Below, in pieces: positions 10,144-20,320 of a stretch of 64,000 nt of DNA. The stretch spans positions 1-64,000 of the forward strand of contig NZ_FRCQ01000009.1 of NCBI RefSeq assembly GCF_900142965.1. Reading direction: 5' to 3'. The number at the start of each line of letters is the position of its first letter. Positions within the stretch are counted from its first letter, which is position 1. Below the pieces are notes generated by a model. The model did not search any database. It saw nothing but the letters and a program-made list of their open reading frames with translations, and was not told where the DNA came from. The position numbers were made by a program, and so were the translations under genes. The stretch comes from Rhizobacter sp. OV335 (GTDB lineage Bacteria > Pseudomonadota > Gammaproteobacteria > Burkholderiales > Burkholderiaceae_C).

Positions 10144-13100
10144 GCTTGCAGTGCGGCGTCATGGCCGCGGCTCAGATGGCGCTCGTCCGCGCCGCGGCGG
10201 CGCAGCTTGTCGAGCAGGAGGTAGACGACCGGTGTGGTCAGCAGCGTCAGCAACTGGCTGGCGATCAGCCCGCCGATGATGGCGACGCCCAGCGGCTGGC
10301 GCAGCTCGGAGCCTTCGCCGAAGCCGATCGCGAGCGGCAGCGCGCCCAGGCCTGCGGCCAGCGTCGTCATCAGGATCGGGCGGAAGCGCAGCAGGCAGGC
10401 CTCGCGCACCGCGTCCAGCGGCGACAGCCCGCGCGAACGCTCGGCCTCGAGCGCGAAGTCGATGATCAGGATCGCGTTCTTCTTGACGATGCCGATCAGC
10501 AGGAACACGCCGATCAACGCAATGATCGAGAACTCCATGCGGAACATCAGCAGCGCCAGCACCGCGCCGACACCGGCCGACGGCAGCGTCGACAGCACCG
10601 TGATCGGATGCACCAGGCTCTCGTACAGCACGCCCAGCACGATGTAGATCACGACGATCGCCGCCAGGATCAAGAGCGGCTGCTGCGCCTGCGAATCCTG
10701 GAAGCCGCGCGCCGTGCCCGCGAAGCTGCCGCGCACGTTGGCCGGCATCGCGATGTCGGCTTCCGATTGCTTCACCGCCGCCTGCGCGTCCGACAGGCTC
10801 ACGCCGTCGGGCAGGTTGAACGACACCGTGGTCGCGAGTTCGCCGTCCTGGTGGTTGATCGAGGTCGGCGTCGCGCTCTCGGTGAAGCGCGCGAGCGTCG
10901 ACAGCGGCACCATCGTGTTCGCGGTGTTGCTCAGCGCCGAGCCACCCGAGGCATCGCGCAGCGCCGGGTTCACCGACAGCGTCGCGGTGGTCGCTGCACC
11001 CGTGCCGGCCTTGCGCGGGATGTACACGTCGTTCAGCGAGGTCGGGCTGCGCGTCAGGCTGCGCGCCGCCTCCATCACCACGTGGTACTGGTTCAGCTCG
11101 CCGTAGATGGTGGCCACCTGGCGCTGGCCGAAGCTGTCGTACAGCGCGTTGTCGACATCGCGCGTCGTGATGCCCAGCCGCGCCGCGGTCGCCTTGTCGA
11201 TGTCGACGAAGCTCTGCACGCCGTTGTCCTGCTGGTTGGTGTCGACGTCGGCCAGCTCTTCCTTCGTGCGCATCTGGTCGGCCAGCTTCAGCGCCCAGCT
11301 GCGCAAGTCGGCAATGTTGTCGCTCTTCAGCGTGTACTGGTAGGTCGAGTTGCTCGCGCGGCCGCCGGCCCGCAGGTCCTGCACCGGGTTCAGGAACAGC
11401 TGCACGCCGGTCACGGTGGCCAGCTGCGGGCGCAGCCGCGCGATCACCGCCTGGCCGCCGTCCTTGCGCTGGCCGGCCGGCTTCAGGTTGATGAACATGA
11501 AGCCGCCGCCGGCCCGCCCGCCGCCGGTGAAACCGACCACGGTGTCGACCGCCGGATCGGCATGGATGATGTCGACCAGCTGCTTCAGCTTGCCCTGCAG
11601 CGCCTCGAACGAGATGCTCTGGTCGGCCGCCAGCCCGCCGTTCAGCTGGCCGTTGTCCTGCTGCGGGAAGAAGCCCTTCGGCGTCGCCTGGAACAGGTAG
11701 ACGTTCAGGCCGATCACCGCCAGCAGGATCAGCATCACCAGCGCCTTGCTGTGCAGCGCCCAGTCCAGGCTGTGCTCATAGCCGCGCAGCACGCCGGCGA
11801 AGATGCGCTCCGAGAACCTCGCCAGCCGGCCGGGCGGCTTGCGGACCGGGCCGCCCGGCTTGAGCAGCCAGGCGCACATCATCGGCGTGGTGGTCAGCGA
11901 GATCACCAGCGAGATCAGCACTGCCACCGACAGCGTCACCGCGAACTCGCGGAACAGCCGGCCGATCTGCCCGCTCATGAACAGCAACGGGATGAACACC
12001 GCCACCAGCGACAGGCTGATCGACAGCACCGTGAAGCCGACCTCGCGTGCGCCCAGCAGCGCGGCCTCGAAGCGGTCCATGCCGGACTCGATGTGGCGGC
12101 TGGTGTTCTCGAGCACGACGATCGCGTCGTCGACGACGAAGCCGGTGGCCACGGTCAGCGCCATCAGGCTCAGGTTGTTCAGGCTGTAGCCCAGCAGGTA
12201 CATCACGCCGAAGGTGCCGAGCAGCGACACCACGGTGGCGACCGCCGGCACGATGGTGGCGCGCAGGCTGCGCAGGAACACGCTGACGACCACGACGACG
12301 AGCAGCACCGAGATCACCAGCGTGCCCTCGATCTCGCGCAGCGACGCGCGGATCGAGTTGGTGCTGTCGGAGGCCACCTGCAGCGCGATGTCGCTCGGCA
12401 ACTGCGCCTGCAGCTCGGGCAGCAGCGCGCGCACGCCGTCGACCGTCTCGATCACGTTGGCGCCGGGCTGGCGCGTCAGCAGCACGATCACCGCCGGCTG
12501 GCCGTTGAACAGGCCGAGCGTGCGCACGTTCTCGACACCGTCGCTGACCCTGGCCACATCCGAGAGCCGCACCGCCGAGTTGTTGCGCCAGGCCACCACC
12601 AGCCCGCGGTAGTCGGCGGCCGTGCGCCCCGGTGCCGGCGTGTAGATCTGCATGCGGCGCTCGCCGTCCTCGATCGCGCCCTTCGGCCGGTTCGCGTTCG
12701 AGGCCTGGATCGCGGCGCGCACGTCTTCGGAGCTGACGCCGAAGCGGTTCAGCGCGAACGGCAGCAGCTCGACGCGCACCGCCGGCAGCGAGCCGCCGCC
12801 GAGCTCGACGTCGCCGACGCCGTCCACCTGGGCCAGCTTCTGCTGCACGATGTTCGACACCGCGTCGTAGATCTGCCCCGGCGTGCGGGTCTTCGAGGTC
12901 AGCGCGAGGATGATGATCGGCGCGTCCGACGGGTTCGCCTTGCGGTAGGTCGGGTTGCTGCGCAGCGTCGACGGCAGGTCGGCGCGCGATGCGTTGATGG
13001 CCGCCTGCACCTCGCGCGCCGCGCCGTCGATGTTGCGGCTCAGGTCGAACTGCAGCGTCACGCGGGCCGAGCCGGTCGAGCTCGACGAGGTCATCTCGTT

Positions 13101-13331
13101 GACGCCGGCGATCGTGCCGAGGTGCCGCTCCAGCGGCGTGGCCACGCTGCTGGCCATCGTGTCGGGGCTCGCGCCGGGCAGCGAGGCGCTGACCGAGATG
13201 GTCGGGAAATCCACCTGAGGCAGCGGCGCCACCGGCAGCACGAAGAACGCGCCGATGCCGGCCAGCGCCATGCCGATGGTCAGCAGCACCGTCGCGATCG
13301 GCCGCGTGACGAAGGGCCGGGACAGGTTCAT
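10140..13331 (-). CDS. mdtC: RND efflux permease, MdtC-like
   Basis: 1063 aa inner-membrane RND transporter. It has the N-terminal TM1 ([21 protein letters not shown]), two large periplasmic loops and the TM4 proton-relay motif [13 protein letters not shown] with paired aspartates. The opening [20 protein letters not shown] and [12 protein letters not shown] are characteristic of the MdtB/MdtC branch. In E. coli MdtB and MdtC form a heterotrimer exporting bile salts, novobiocin and other drugs; the same partnership is inferred here from the tandem arrangement. Its start overlaps the previous permease stop by 4 bp and its stop overlaps the channel gene. Confidence 0.92.
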   Translation of the reverse strand: MNLSRPFVTRPIATVLLTIGMALAGIGAFFVLPVAPLPQVDFPTISVSASLPGASPDTMASSVATPLERHLGTIAGVNEMTSSSSTGSARVTLQFDLSRNIDGAAREVQAAINASRADLPSTLRSNPTYRKANPSDAPIIILALTSKTRTPGQIYDAVSNIVQQKLAQVDGVGDVELGGGSLPAVRVELLPFALNRFGVSSEDVRAAIQASNANRPKGAIEDGERRMQIYTPAPGRTAADYRGLVVAWRNNSAVRLSDVARVSDGVENVRTLGLFNGQPAVIVLLTRQPGANVIETVDGVRALLPELQAQLPSDIALQVASDSTNSIRASLREIEGTLVISVLLVVVVVSVFLRSLRATIVPAVATVVSLLGTFGVMYLLGYSLNNLSLMALTVATGFVVDDAIVVLENTSRHIESGMDRFEAALLGAREVGFTVLSISLSLVAVFIPLLFMSGQIGRLFREFAVTLSVAVLISLVISLTTTPMMCAWLLKPGGPVRKPPGRLARFSERIFAGVLRGYEHSLDWALHSKALVMLILLAVIGLNVYLFQATPKGFFPQQDNGQLNGGLAADQSISFEALQGKLKQLVDIIHADPAVDTVVGFTGGGRAGGGFMFINLKPAGQRKDGGQAVIARLRPQLATVTGVQLFLNPVQDLRAGGRASNSTYQYTLKSDNIADLRSWALKLADQMRTKEELADVDTNQQDNGVQSFVDIDKATAARLGITTRDVDNALYDSFGQRQVATIYGELNQYHVVMEAARSLTRSPTSLNDVYIPRKAGTGAATTATLSVNPALRDASGGSALSNTANTMVPLSTLARFTESATPTSINHQDGELATTVSFNLPDGVSLSDAQAAVKQSEADIAMPANVRGSFAGTARGFQDSQAQQPLLILAAIVVIYIVLGVLYESLVHPITVLSTLPSAGVGAVLALLMFRMEFSIIALIGVFLLIGIVKKNAILIIDFALEAERSRGLSPLDAVREACLLRFRPILMTTLAAGLGALPLAIGFGEGSELRQPLGVAIIGGLIASQLLTLLTTPVVYLLLDKLRRRGADERHLSRGHDAALQA

Positions 13332-16300
13332 CCGGCCGCTCCATCAGGGACTGCGGCGGCGCGGCGCACGCGCCGGCCGAGGCGGTCGAAGCCGAGGTAG
13401 ATGACCGGCGTCGTGAACAGCGTCAGCACCTGGCTGACGATCAGCCCGCCGAAGATCGACAGGCCGAGCGGCATGCGCAGCTCGGCTCCTTCGCCGCCGC
13501 CGAACATCAGCGGCAGCGCGGCGAACAGCGCCGCCAGCGTCGTCATCAGGATCGGCCGGAAGCGCAGCAGCGCCGCCTGGTGGATGGCCTCGCGCGGCGA
13601 CTTGCCCTGGTGGCGCTCGGCGTCGATCGCGAAGTCGATCATCATGATCGCGTTCTTCTTGACGATGCCGATCAGCAGGATGATGCCGATGATGCCGATC
13701 ACGCCCAGGTCGTTGCCCGACAGCATCAGCGCGAGCAGCGCGCCGACGCCGGCCGACGGCAGCGTCGACAGGATCGTCAGCGGGTGGATGTAGCTCTCAT
13801 ACAGCACGCCGAGCACGATGTAGACGCAGACCAGCGCCGCGAGGATCAACCACAGCTCGTTGGCGAGCGAGGCCTGGTAGGCGCCGGCCGCGCCGAGGAA
13901 GGTCATCGTCACCGAGGCGGGCAGCGCGATGTCCTTGGCCGCCTGCTTGATCGAATCGACCGCATGGCCCAGCGATTCGCCGCTGGCGGTGTCGAAGCCG
14001 AGCGTGGTGGCCGGGTACTGCGCGACGTGCGTCACCTGCAGCGGCGCCGGCTTCTCGCGGATGGTCGCGATCGCCGACAGCGGCGTCGCCTCCCCCGAGC
14101 TGGTGCGCAGGTTCAAGAGGCCCAGCGTCTGCGCGCTGTTCACCAGGCCCGGCTGCGCCTCGAGGATCACGCGGTACTGGTTGGTCTCGGTGAAGATGGT
14201 CGAGACGATGCGCTGGCCGAACGCGCTGTACAGCGCGTCGTCGATGGCGCTGGCGGTGATGCCCAGGCGCGACGCGGTGTCGCGGTCGATGTCGATGTAG
14301 GCCGACATGCCTTGTGCGCCGGCATCGGTCACGATGTTGCGCACCTGCTTCACGGTGCGCAACTGGTCGGCCAGCTTGTGCGCCCATTCGGCGACGATGT
14401 CGCTGCTGACGCCTTCGAGCGACACGCGGTATTCGGTGGGGCCGGATTCGGCGTCGATCGTCAGGTCTTGCGTCGGCTGCAGGTACAGCGTGACGCCGGC
14501 CACCTTCTGCACGCGTTCGCGCAGCCGGTCCATGATCTGCGCCTGCGTGCCGCTGCGCTTGGCGCGCAGGTTGATCAGCATGCTGCCGGTGTTCAGCATC
14601 GTGTTGTTGGCCGCGTCGACGCCGGTGAACGAGCTCAGGCTCGCGACATCGGGGTCGGCCAGCACGGCTTGCGCGGCCTTCTGCTGCAGAGCAGCCATTC
14701 GGCTGTACGACACGTCTTGCGCGGCCTCGAGGCGGGCCTTCAGCTGGCCGGTGTCCTGCGTCGGGAACAGGCCCTTCGGGATCACCATGTACAGCACGAC
14801 GGTCAGCGCGAGCGTCGCGGCGGCCACCAGCAGCGTCAGCGCCTGGCGGTCGAGCACCCAGCCGAGCCAGACGTCGTAGCGCGCGATGAAGCGGTCGAAC
14901 AGGCGCTGGAACGCGGCGCCGAAGCCCTTGGCATGCCGCGGGTCGCCGTGCGCGGTGTCATTCGACTTCAGCCAGCGGCCCGACATCATCGGCACCAGCG
15001 TCAGCGACACCACGGCCGAGATCAGGATGGTGATCGCGAGCGTCACCGCGAACTCGCGGAACAGCCGGCCGACCACGTCGCCCATGAACAGCAGCGGGAT
15101 CAGCACCGCGATCAGCGAGACGGTCAGCGAGATGATCGTGAAGCCGATCTGCGTCGCGCCCTTCAGCGCGGCCTCCATCGGCGGCTCGCCTTCCTCGATG
15201 TAGCGGGCGATGTTCTCGATCATCACGATCGCGTCGTCGACGACGAAGCCGGTGGCGATGGTCAGCGCCATCAGGCTCAGGTTGTTCAGGCTGTAGCCGA
15301 GGAGGTACATCACGCCGAAGGTGCCGATCAGCGAGATCGGCACCGCCAGGCTCGCGATCACGGTGGCGCGCAGGCTGTGCAGGAACGCGAAGATCACGAT
15401 CACCACCAGCAGCACCGCCAGCAGCAGCTCGAACTCGACGTGCTTGACCGATGCGCGGATGCCGGTCGTGCGGTCGCTCAGGATGCTGACGTTGACGCTG
15501 GGCGGCAGCCCGGCCTGCAGCTCGGGCAGGCGCTGCTTGATGCCGTCGACGGTGGCGATCACGTTGGCGCCGGGCTGGCGCTGCACGTTCAGGATGATGG
15601 CCGGCACCAGCGGTCGCGCCTCGGGGTTGGCGACGCAGTCGGCGCAGTCGATGCCGGCCCACGCGCCCAGCCGCACGTTCTCGGCGCTGTTGACGACCTG
15701 GGCCACGTCGGCGATGCGCACCGGTGCGTTGTTGCGCCACGCGACCACCAGCGACTTGTAGTCGTCGACCGTCAGCAGCTGGTCGTTGGCGTTGATGCTG
15801 TAGGTGCGGGTCGGGCCGTCGAAGCTGCCCTTGGCGCTGTTCGCGTTGGCGCCGGTGATGGCGCTGCGCAGCGTGTCGATGCCGATGCCGTACGACGCGA
15901 GCGCCTGCGTGTCGGCCTGGATGCGCACCGCAGGCCGCTGGCCGCCGCTGAGCGACACCAGGCCGACGCCGCTGACCTGCGACATCTTCTGCGCGAGCCG
16001 CGTGTTGACGAGGTTCTGCACCTCGGTGAGCGGCAGCGAATCGGAGGTGATCGCGAGCGTCAGCACCGGCGCGTCGGCCGGGTTGACCTTGGCGTAGACG
16101 GGCGGTGCGGGCAGGTCGGCCGGCAGCAGCGAGCCGCCGGCGTTGATGGCGGCCTGCACCTCTTGTTCAGCGACGTCGAGCGTCTGGCCGAGCGAGAACT
16201 GCAGCGTGACGATCGACACGCCGGCAGCGCTCGACGAGCTCATGCGCTGCAGCCCGGGCATCTGGCCGAACTGCTTCTCGAGCGGCGCGGTGACGGTGTT

Positions 16301-16480
16301 CGTCATCACCTCGGGGCTGGCGCCGGGGTAGAGCGTCTGCACCTGGATGGTCGGGTAGTCGACCTGCGGCAATGCGGCCAGCGGCAGGAACTTGAAGCCC
16401 ACCAGGCCGGCGAGCACGATGGCGACCATCAGCAGCGAGGTCGCTACCGGTCTTTCAATGAACGGACGTGACGGACTCAT
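13328..16480 (-). CDS. mdtB: RND efflux permease, MdtB-like
   Basis: 1050 aa, same architecture as the next gene: TM1 after [16 protein letters not shown], the conserved [20 protein letters not shown], and the relay motif [13 protein letters not shown]. It is the first of the two permeases, which is the MdtB position in the E. coli order. An unusual short insertion with two cysteines ([15 protein letters not shown], near residue 280) occurs in the first periplasmic loop, absent from the sister permease. It starts 12 bp after the adaptor stop and is translationally coupled to the following permease (ATGA). Confidence 0.92.
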   Translation of the reverse strand: MSPSRPFIERPVATSLLMVAIVLAGLVGFKFLPLAALPQVDYPTIQVQTLYPGASPEVMTNTVTAPLEKQFGQMPGLQRMSSSSAAGVSIVTLQFSLGQTLDVAEQEVQAAINAGGSLLPADLPAPPVYAKVNPADAPVLTLAITSDSLPLTEVQNLVNTRLAQKMSQVSGVGLVSLSGGQRPAVRIQADTQALASYGIGIDTLRSAITGANANSAKGSFDGPTRTYSINANDQLLTVDDYKSLVVAWRNNAPVRIADVAQVVNSAENVRLGAWAGIDCADCVANPEARPLVPAIILNVQRQPGANVIATVDGIKQRLPELQAGLPPSVNVSILSDRTTGIRASVKHVEFELLLAVLLVVIVIFAFLHSLRATVIASLAVPISLIGTFGVMYLLGYSLNNLSLMALTIATGFVVDDAIVMIENIARYIEEGEPPMEAALKGATQIGFTIISLTVSLIAVLIPLLFMGDVVGRLFREFAVTLAITILISAVVSLTLVPMMSGRWLKSNDTAHGDPRHAKGFGAAFQRLFDRFIARYDVWLGWVLDRQALTLLVAAATLALTVVLYMVIPKGLFPTQDTGQLKARLEAAQDVSYSRMAALQQKAAQAVLADPDVASLSSFTGVDAANNTMLNTGSMLINLRAKRSGTQAQIMDRLRERVQKVAGVTLYLQPTQDLTIDAESGPTEYRVSLEGVSSDIVAEWAHKLADQLRTVKQVRNIVTDAGAQGMSAYIDIDRDTASRLGITASAIDDALYSAFGQRIVSTIFTETNQYRVILEAQPGLVNSAQTLGLLNLRTSSGEATPLSAIATIREKPAPLQVTHVAQYPATTLGFDTASGESLGHAVDSIKQAAKDIALPASVTMTFLGAAGAYQASLANELWLILAALVCVYIVLGVLYESYIHPLTILSTLPSAGVGALLALMLSGNDLGVIGIIGIILLIGIVKKNAIMMIDFAIDAERHQGKSPREAIHQAALLRFRPILMTTLAALFAALPLMFGGGEGAELRMPLGLSIFGGLIVSQVLTLFTTPVIYLGFDRLGRRVRRAAAVPDGAAG

Positions 16481-16492
16481 GAGCGGTCCGGC

Positions 16493-17947
16493 TTATTGCT
16501 GTTCGGTCTGTTCGCGGCGTTGGCGGCGGCGCTCGCCCCAGGCCCCGGAGGCGCCGGAGGCGAAGCCGGCGGGCGCCGAGGCGCCATCGGCGGCGGCGCG
16601 CGGGCTGCGCTCGCCACGCGGACCCGACGCGCGGCGGCCCGGCGGGAACGCGCCGGCCGGGCCGGAGGCGCCTTGCGCACCCGAGGCGGCGCGGTCGGCC
16701 GACAGCGTCACGCGGGCGCCGTCCTTCAGCCGGTCGGCGCCTTCGGTGATGACCTGTTCGCCGGCTTCGAGCCCGGTGGTGATCGACACCTTGTCGACCG
16801 TGGCCTGGCCGCGCGTGACCGTGCGCTGCTGCACGGTGCGGTCGGGCTGCAGCACGTAGACGTAGTCGCCGTCGCGGCCGTTGCGCAGCGCGGTGATCGG
16901 CACGACGACGGCGCCCTTCACGGTGTCGAGCAGCAGGCGCACGTTGACGAACTGGTTCGGGAACAGCGCGCCGCCCTCGTTCTTGAAGCGGGCCTTCGCA
17001 CGCACGGTGCCGGTGGTGGTGTCGACGAGGTTGTCGAAGGTCGAGAAATCGCCGCTGTCGAGCTTGTTGGTGCGGGTGCGGTCGTAGGCGGCGACCGGCA
17101 GCCGTGCGCCGGTGGCCACGCGGGCCTGGATCGCGGGCAGGCGGTCCTGCGGGATCGAGAACGCGATGTCGATCGGCTCGGTCTGCGTGATCACCGCGAT
17201 GCCGGTGGCGTCGCCGGACGAGACGAGGTTGCCTTCGTCGACGCTGCGCAGCCCGATGCGGCCGCCCACCGGCGCGGCGATGCGGGTGTACGCGAGGTTC
17301 AGGCGCGCGGTGCCTTCGGAGGCCTTGTCGGTCATCGCGGTGCCTTCGAGCTGCTTCACGAGCGCGGCCTGGGTGTCGACGTCCTGGCGCGCGATGGAGT
17401 CCTGCGACAGCAGCGTCTGGTAGCGCTTCAGCGTGACGCGCGCGGCATCGAGCTGGGCCTCGTCGCGCAGGCGCTGGCCGCTGGCCTGCAGCAAGGCCAT
17501 CTCGAACGGGCGAGCGTCGATGGTGGCGAGCAACTCGCCTTTCTTGACGACTTGGCCCTCTTTGAAGAGCACCTTGGTCAGCACGCCCGAGACCTGCGGG
17601 CGCACGGTGACGGTGGCGGCGGGGGTGACGGTGCCGAGGGCCTCGATCAGCACCGGCAGCTCGGCCTGGGCGGCGGTGGCGACGCCGACGGTGGTGGCGC
17701 CGGCACCGCGGCGGCCGGCAGCTCCTCCTGGGCCGCCGGGTCCGCCCGGGCCACCGGGGCCACCGGGGCCGGCCATCGCGCCGGCGGGTGCTGCGGCGGG
17801 CCGGTGGGTGAGGTACCAGGCGAGGCCGCCCAGCAGGGCCAGGCCGATGATCGCGATCAGCGTTCCCAACCAGCGCCGGCGCGGGGCGGCAGGGAGGGTT
17901 GGCGTGGTGGCGTCTTTCGGCGTGTGGTCCATGGGCATGGGCAGCAT
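16493..17947 (-). CDS. mdtA: RND periplasmic adaptor (membrane fusion protein), MdtA-like
   Basis: 484 aa. One N-terminal membrane anchor (residues about 27-45, LGTLIAIIGLALLGGLAWYL) is followed by a low-complexity linker of GGP repeats (about residues 59-77) and then the adaptor fold: lipoyl-like halves (VRPQVSGVLTKVLFKEGQVVKKGELLATIDARPF), a hairpin and a beta-barrel region. The C-terminal 60 residues are Gly/Ala/Ser/Arg-rich and look disordered. It bridges the permeases and the outer-membrane channel. ATG 17947 is used; an in-frame ATG at 17932 (MDHTPKD) is equally likely, and neither has a good ribosome-binding site. First gene of the pump operon; no BaeSR-like regulators are adjacent. 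Confidence 0.92.
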   Translation of the reverse strand: MLPMPMDHTPKDATTPTLPAAPRRRWLGTLIAIIGLALLGGLAWYLTHRPAAAPAGAMAGPGGPGGPGGPGGPGGAAGRRGAGATTVGVATAAQAELPVLIEALGTVTPAATVTVRPQVSGVLTKVLFKEGQVVKKGELLATIDARPFEMALLQASGQRLRDEAQLDAARVTLKRYQTLLSQDSIARQDVDTQAALVKQLEGTAMTDKASEGTARLNLAYTRIAAPVGGRIGLRSVDEGNLVSSGDATGIAVITQTEPIDIAFSIPQDRLPAIQARVATGARLPVAAYDRTRTNKLDSGDFSTFDNLVDTTTGTVRAKARFKNEGGALFPNQFVNVRLLLDTVKGAVVVPITALRNGRDGDYVYVLQPDRTVQQRTVTRGQATVDKVSITTGLEAGEQVITEGADRLKDGARVTLSADRAASGAQGASGPAGAFPPGRRASGPRGERSPRAAADGASAPAGFASGASGAWGERRRQRREQTEQQ

Positions 17948-18084
17948 TCAGTGGGTGATGCGTCGGCGGATGCGCGACTGTGCCACTTGTGCAAGGCGGT
18001 CCGTCGGCGGCTGGGTGCCTCGGCACATGGCGTGCCCGCATTCCAACCGGTCAACGTTGCCGGCTTGTTGCTGCCCCGTGCCCC

Positions 18085-18121
18085 GGTGTCAACCTGGGGC
18101 CCCGGACTGGCGTCCGGGCTA
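18085..18121. repeat. GTAGCCCGG hairpin repeat, copy 2
   Basis: Read on the minus strand it has arms CCCGGAC and GTCCGGG around GCCA, preceded by TGTAG and followed by GGCC, exactly the layout of the copy at 7581-7610. The base pair that differs (A-T there, C-G here) has changed on both arms, so pairing is kept. It overlaps the stop codon of the ETF-QO gene (18119-18121) and probably forms that transcript's 3' hairpin. Confidence 0.6.
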
Positions 18122-19804
18122 CATGCCCGCGTAGTTCGGCCCGCCGCCGCCCTCGGGTGCGACCCACACGATGTTCTGCGTCGGGTCCTTGATGTCGCAG
18201 GTCTTGCAGTGCACGCAGTTCTGCGCGTTGATCTGCAGGCGGTCGGCGCCACTCTCGTTCTTCACGAACTCGTAGACGCCGGCCGGGCAGTAGCGGGCCT
18301 CGGGCCCGGCGTACTTCGCGAGGTTGATGCCGACCGGCACGGCCGCGTCCTTCAGCGTCAGGTGCGCCGGCTGGTTCTCGCCATGGTTGGTGTTGCTGAT
18401 GAACACGCTGGAGAGCTTGTCGAAGGTCAGCTTGCCGTCGGGCTTCGGGTAGTCGATCTTCGGGCACTCGGCCGCCGGCTTCAGACGCGCGTTGTCGGGC
18501 ACCGTGCTGTGGATCGTCCACGGCGGTGCCTTGAAGCCGAGCTTGGGCAGCAGCCACAGCTCGATGCCGTTCATGATCGACGACAGGAACAGCCCCTTCT
18601 TCATCCACTGCTTGGTGTTGCGCGAGGCCTGCAGCTCTTCGTACAGCCAGCTCTTCTCGAAGGCCTGCGGGTAGGCGCTCAGCTCGTCGTGCTGGCGGCC
18701 CGACGTGACGGCGTTGAACGCGGCCTCGGCGGCCAGCATGCCGGTCTTGATCGCAGCGTGGCTGCCCTTGATGCGCGAGAAGTTCAGGAAGCCGGCTTCG
18801 CAGCCGACCAGCGCGCCGCCGGGGAACACGAACTTCGGCAGGCTCATCAGCCCGCCGCAGGTGATGGCGCGCGCGCCGTAGCCGATGCGCTTGCCACCTT
18901 CGAGGCAGGCGCGGATGGTGGGGTGGGTCTTCCAGCGCTGCATTTCCTCGAACGGGCTGAGCCAGGGGTTGCTGTACTCGAGGCCGGTGATGAAGCCGAG
19001 CGTGACCTTGTTGTCTTCCATGTGGTACAGGAAGCCGCCGCCGTAGGTGCTGTTGTCCATCGGCCAGCCGAGCGAGTGGATGACGTGGCCGGGTTTCGCC
19101 TTGGCGGGGTCGATCTCCCACAGCTCCTTGATGCCGAGCGCGTAGGTCTGCGGATCGCGGCCGTCGTCGAGCTTGAAGCGCGCGATCAGTTGGCGGCCGA
19201 GCTGGCCGCGCGCGCCTTCGGCGAACACGGTGTACTTGGCATGCAGCTCCATGCCGAGCTGGAATTCGCCGGTCGGTTCGCCGTCCTTGCCGACGCCGAG
19301 GTTGCCGGTGGCGATGCCCTTGACCGAGCCGTCGCCGTTGTAGAGCACTTCGGTGGCTGCGAAGCCGGGGAAGATCTCGACGCCGAGCGCCTCGGCCTGC
19401 TGGCCGAGCCAGCGCACGACGTTGCCGAGGCCGACGATGTAGTTGCCGGCGTTGTGGAGGCTGGCGGGGATCAGGAACTGTGGCGTGCGCAGCGTGCCGG
19501 TCTGGCTGAGGAACAGCATCTCGTCGTGCGCGACGGGCTGGTTCAGCGGGGCGCCGAGTTCCTTCCAGTTGGGGAACAGCTCGGTGAGGGCACGCGGGTC
19601 CATGATGGCGCCGCTCAGGATGTGGGCGCCGGGCTCGGAGCCTTTTTCGAGCACGACGACGGAGATCTCCTTGCCTTGGGCCGCGGCCAACTGCTTCAGC
19701 TTGATGGCGGTCGCCAGGCCGCCGGGGCCGCCCCCGACGACCACGACGTCGTACTCCATGGATTCACGCGGGCCGTGTTGCTCGAGGATGGCTTCGGGGG
19801 TCAT
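18119..19804 (-). CDS. Electron-transfer flavoprotein:ubiquinone oxidoreductase
   Basis: 561 aa. The N-terminal FAD-binding Rossmann motif is VVVVGGGPGGLATAIKL (about residues 20-36); a ubiquinone/membrane-binding region lies in the middle; a C-terminal 4Fe-4S segment contains CPAGVYEF and NCVHCKTCDIKDPTQNIVW. It passes electrons from ETF, reduced by acyl-CoA and related dehydrogenases, to the quinone pool at the inner membrane. ATG 19804 is preferred: AAGGAA lies 5 bases upstream and the protein then begins near the FAD domain; an in-frame extension to 19864 is not family-like. A perfect 22-bp palindrome sits 79 bp upstream, probably its operator. No etfAB genes are adjacent. Confidence 0.95.
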   Translation of the reverse strand: MTPEAILEQHGPRESMEYDVVVVGGGPGGLATAIKLKQLAAAQGKEISVVVLEKGSEPGAHILSGAIMDPRALTELFPNWKELGAPLNQPVAHDEMLFLSQTGTLRTPQFLIPASLHNAGNYIVGLGNVVRWLGQQAEALGVEIFPGFAATEVLYNGDGSVKGIATGNLGVGKDGEPTGEFQLGMELHAKYTVFAEGARGQLGRQLIARFKLDDGRDPQTYALGIKELWEIDPAKAKPGHVIHSLGWPMDNSTYGGGFLYHMEDNKVTLGFITGLEYSNPWLSPFEEMQRWKTHPTIRACLEGGKRIGYGARAITCGGLMSLPKFVFPGGALVGCEAGFLNFSRIKGSHAAIKTGMLAAEAAFNAVTSGRQHDELSAYPQAFEKSWLYEELQASRNTKQWMKKGLFLSSIMNGIELWLLPKLGFKAPPWTIHSTVPDNARLKPAAECPKIDYPKPDGKLTFDKLSSVFISNTNHGENQPAHLTLKDAAVPVGINLAKYAGPEARYCPAGVYEFVKNESGADRLQINAQNCVHCKTCDIKDPTQNIVWVAPEGGGGPNYAGM

Positions 19805-19883
19805 GTCGTTCCTTGTGTCCTGGGCGCGGCGCGCGGCGGCGGCGCTTGTCTCGGTGCGCGGCATTGTATCGACGCTCGATGCG

Positions 19884-19905
19884 GAAAAGAACGATCGTTC
19901 TTTTC
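19884..19905. promoter_or_regulatory. Perfect 22-bp palindrome upstream of ETF-QO gene, probable operator
   Basis: The half-site GAAAAGAACGA is followed immediately by its exact complement. The AACGATCGTT core resembles TetR-family operators. Position 79-100 bp upstream of the ETF-QO start codon fits a promoter operator. Regulation by a fatty-acid or branched-chain catabolism repressor would make sense for this gene but is inference; no regulator gene lies next to it. Confidence 0.6.
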
Positions 19906-19911
19906 TGACAT

Positions 19912-20275
19912 TGCCGGGTCTCGCCCCGGCGGGCGAGTCACTTTCATTTGGGGCTCAAATGAAAGTAACCAAAGCAAAGAGCCTCAATGCAACACCATAC
20001 GGTTCGTTCTGGCCCGCTGCGGACAACACGGCCACGCCGTTGAGGATCCAACCTTGATTGGGATTGTTGCCCTCCCGACCCTACGCGCCTCGCTTCGCAT
20101 CGGCGCCCGAGCTACAGGCCAACAATCCCAATCAACGGACGATGTGCAGCGGCGTGGCCGTGTTGTCCGCAGCGGGCCAGAACGAACCGTATGGTTTTCC
20201 AGGCGCCTTTGCTTTGGTTACTTTCATTTGGCAAGGCAAATGAAAGTGACTCGCCCGCCGGGGCGAGACCCGGCA
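19912..20275. repeat. 364-bp element with about 160-bp inverted arms
   Basis: The left arm 19912-20072 and the right arm 20117-20275 are inverted copies of each other with a few small differences; about 44 bases separate them. Each arm contains an inner hairpin, ACTTTCATTTG / CAAATGAAAGT (19940-19966 and 20220-20247), with different loop sequences. No convincing protein is encoded. The element fills the gap between the ETF-QO gene and the 3' end of an Old Yellow Enzyme gene. It resembles a MITE-like or structured intergenic repeat; the family was not identified. Confidence 0.85.
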
Positions 20276-20320
20276 GCAGCCTCACGCAGTGAACCACCCC
20301 CCGGGAAGGGGGAAAAGCGC

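Noticed and set aside
10128..13400. 1090-codon plus-strand frame over the MdtC-like permease
   Set aside because: Antisense shadow with His/Arg/Gln-rich low-complexity translation; the minus strand carries a complete RND permease.
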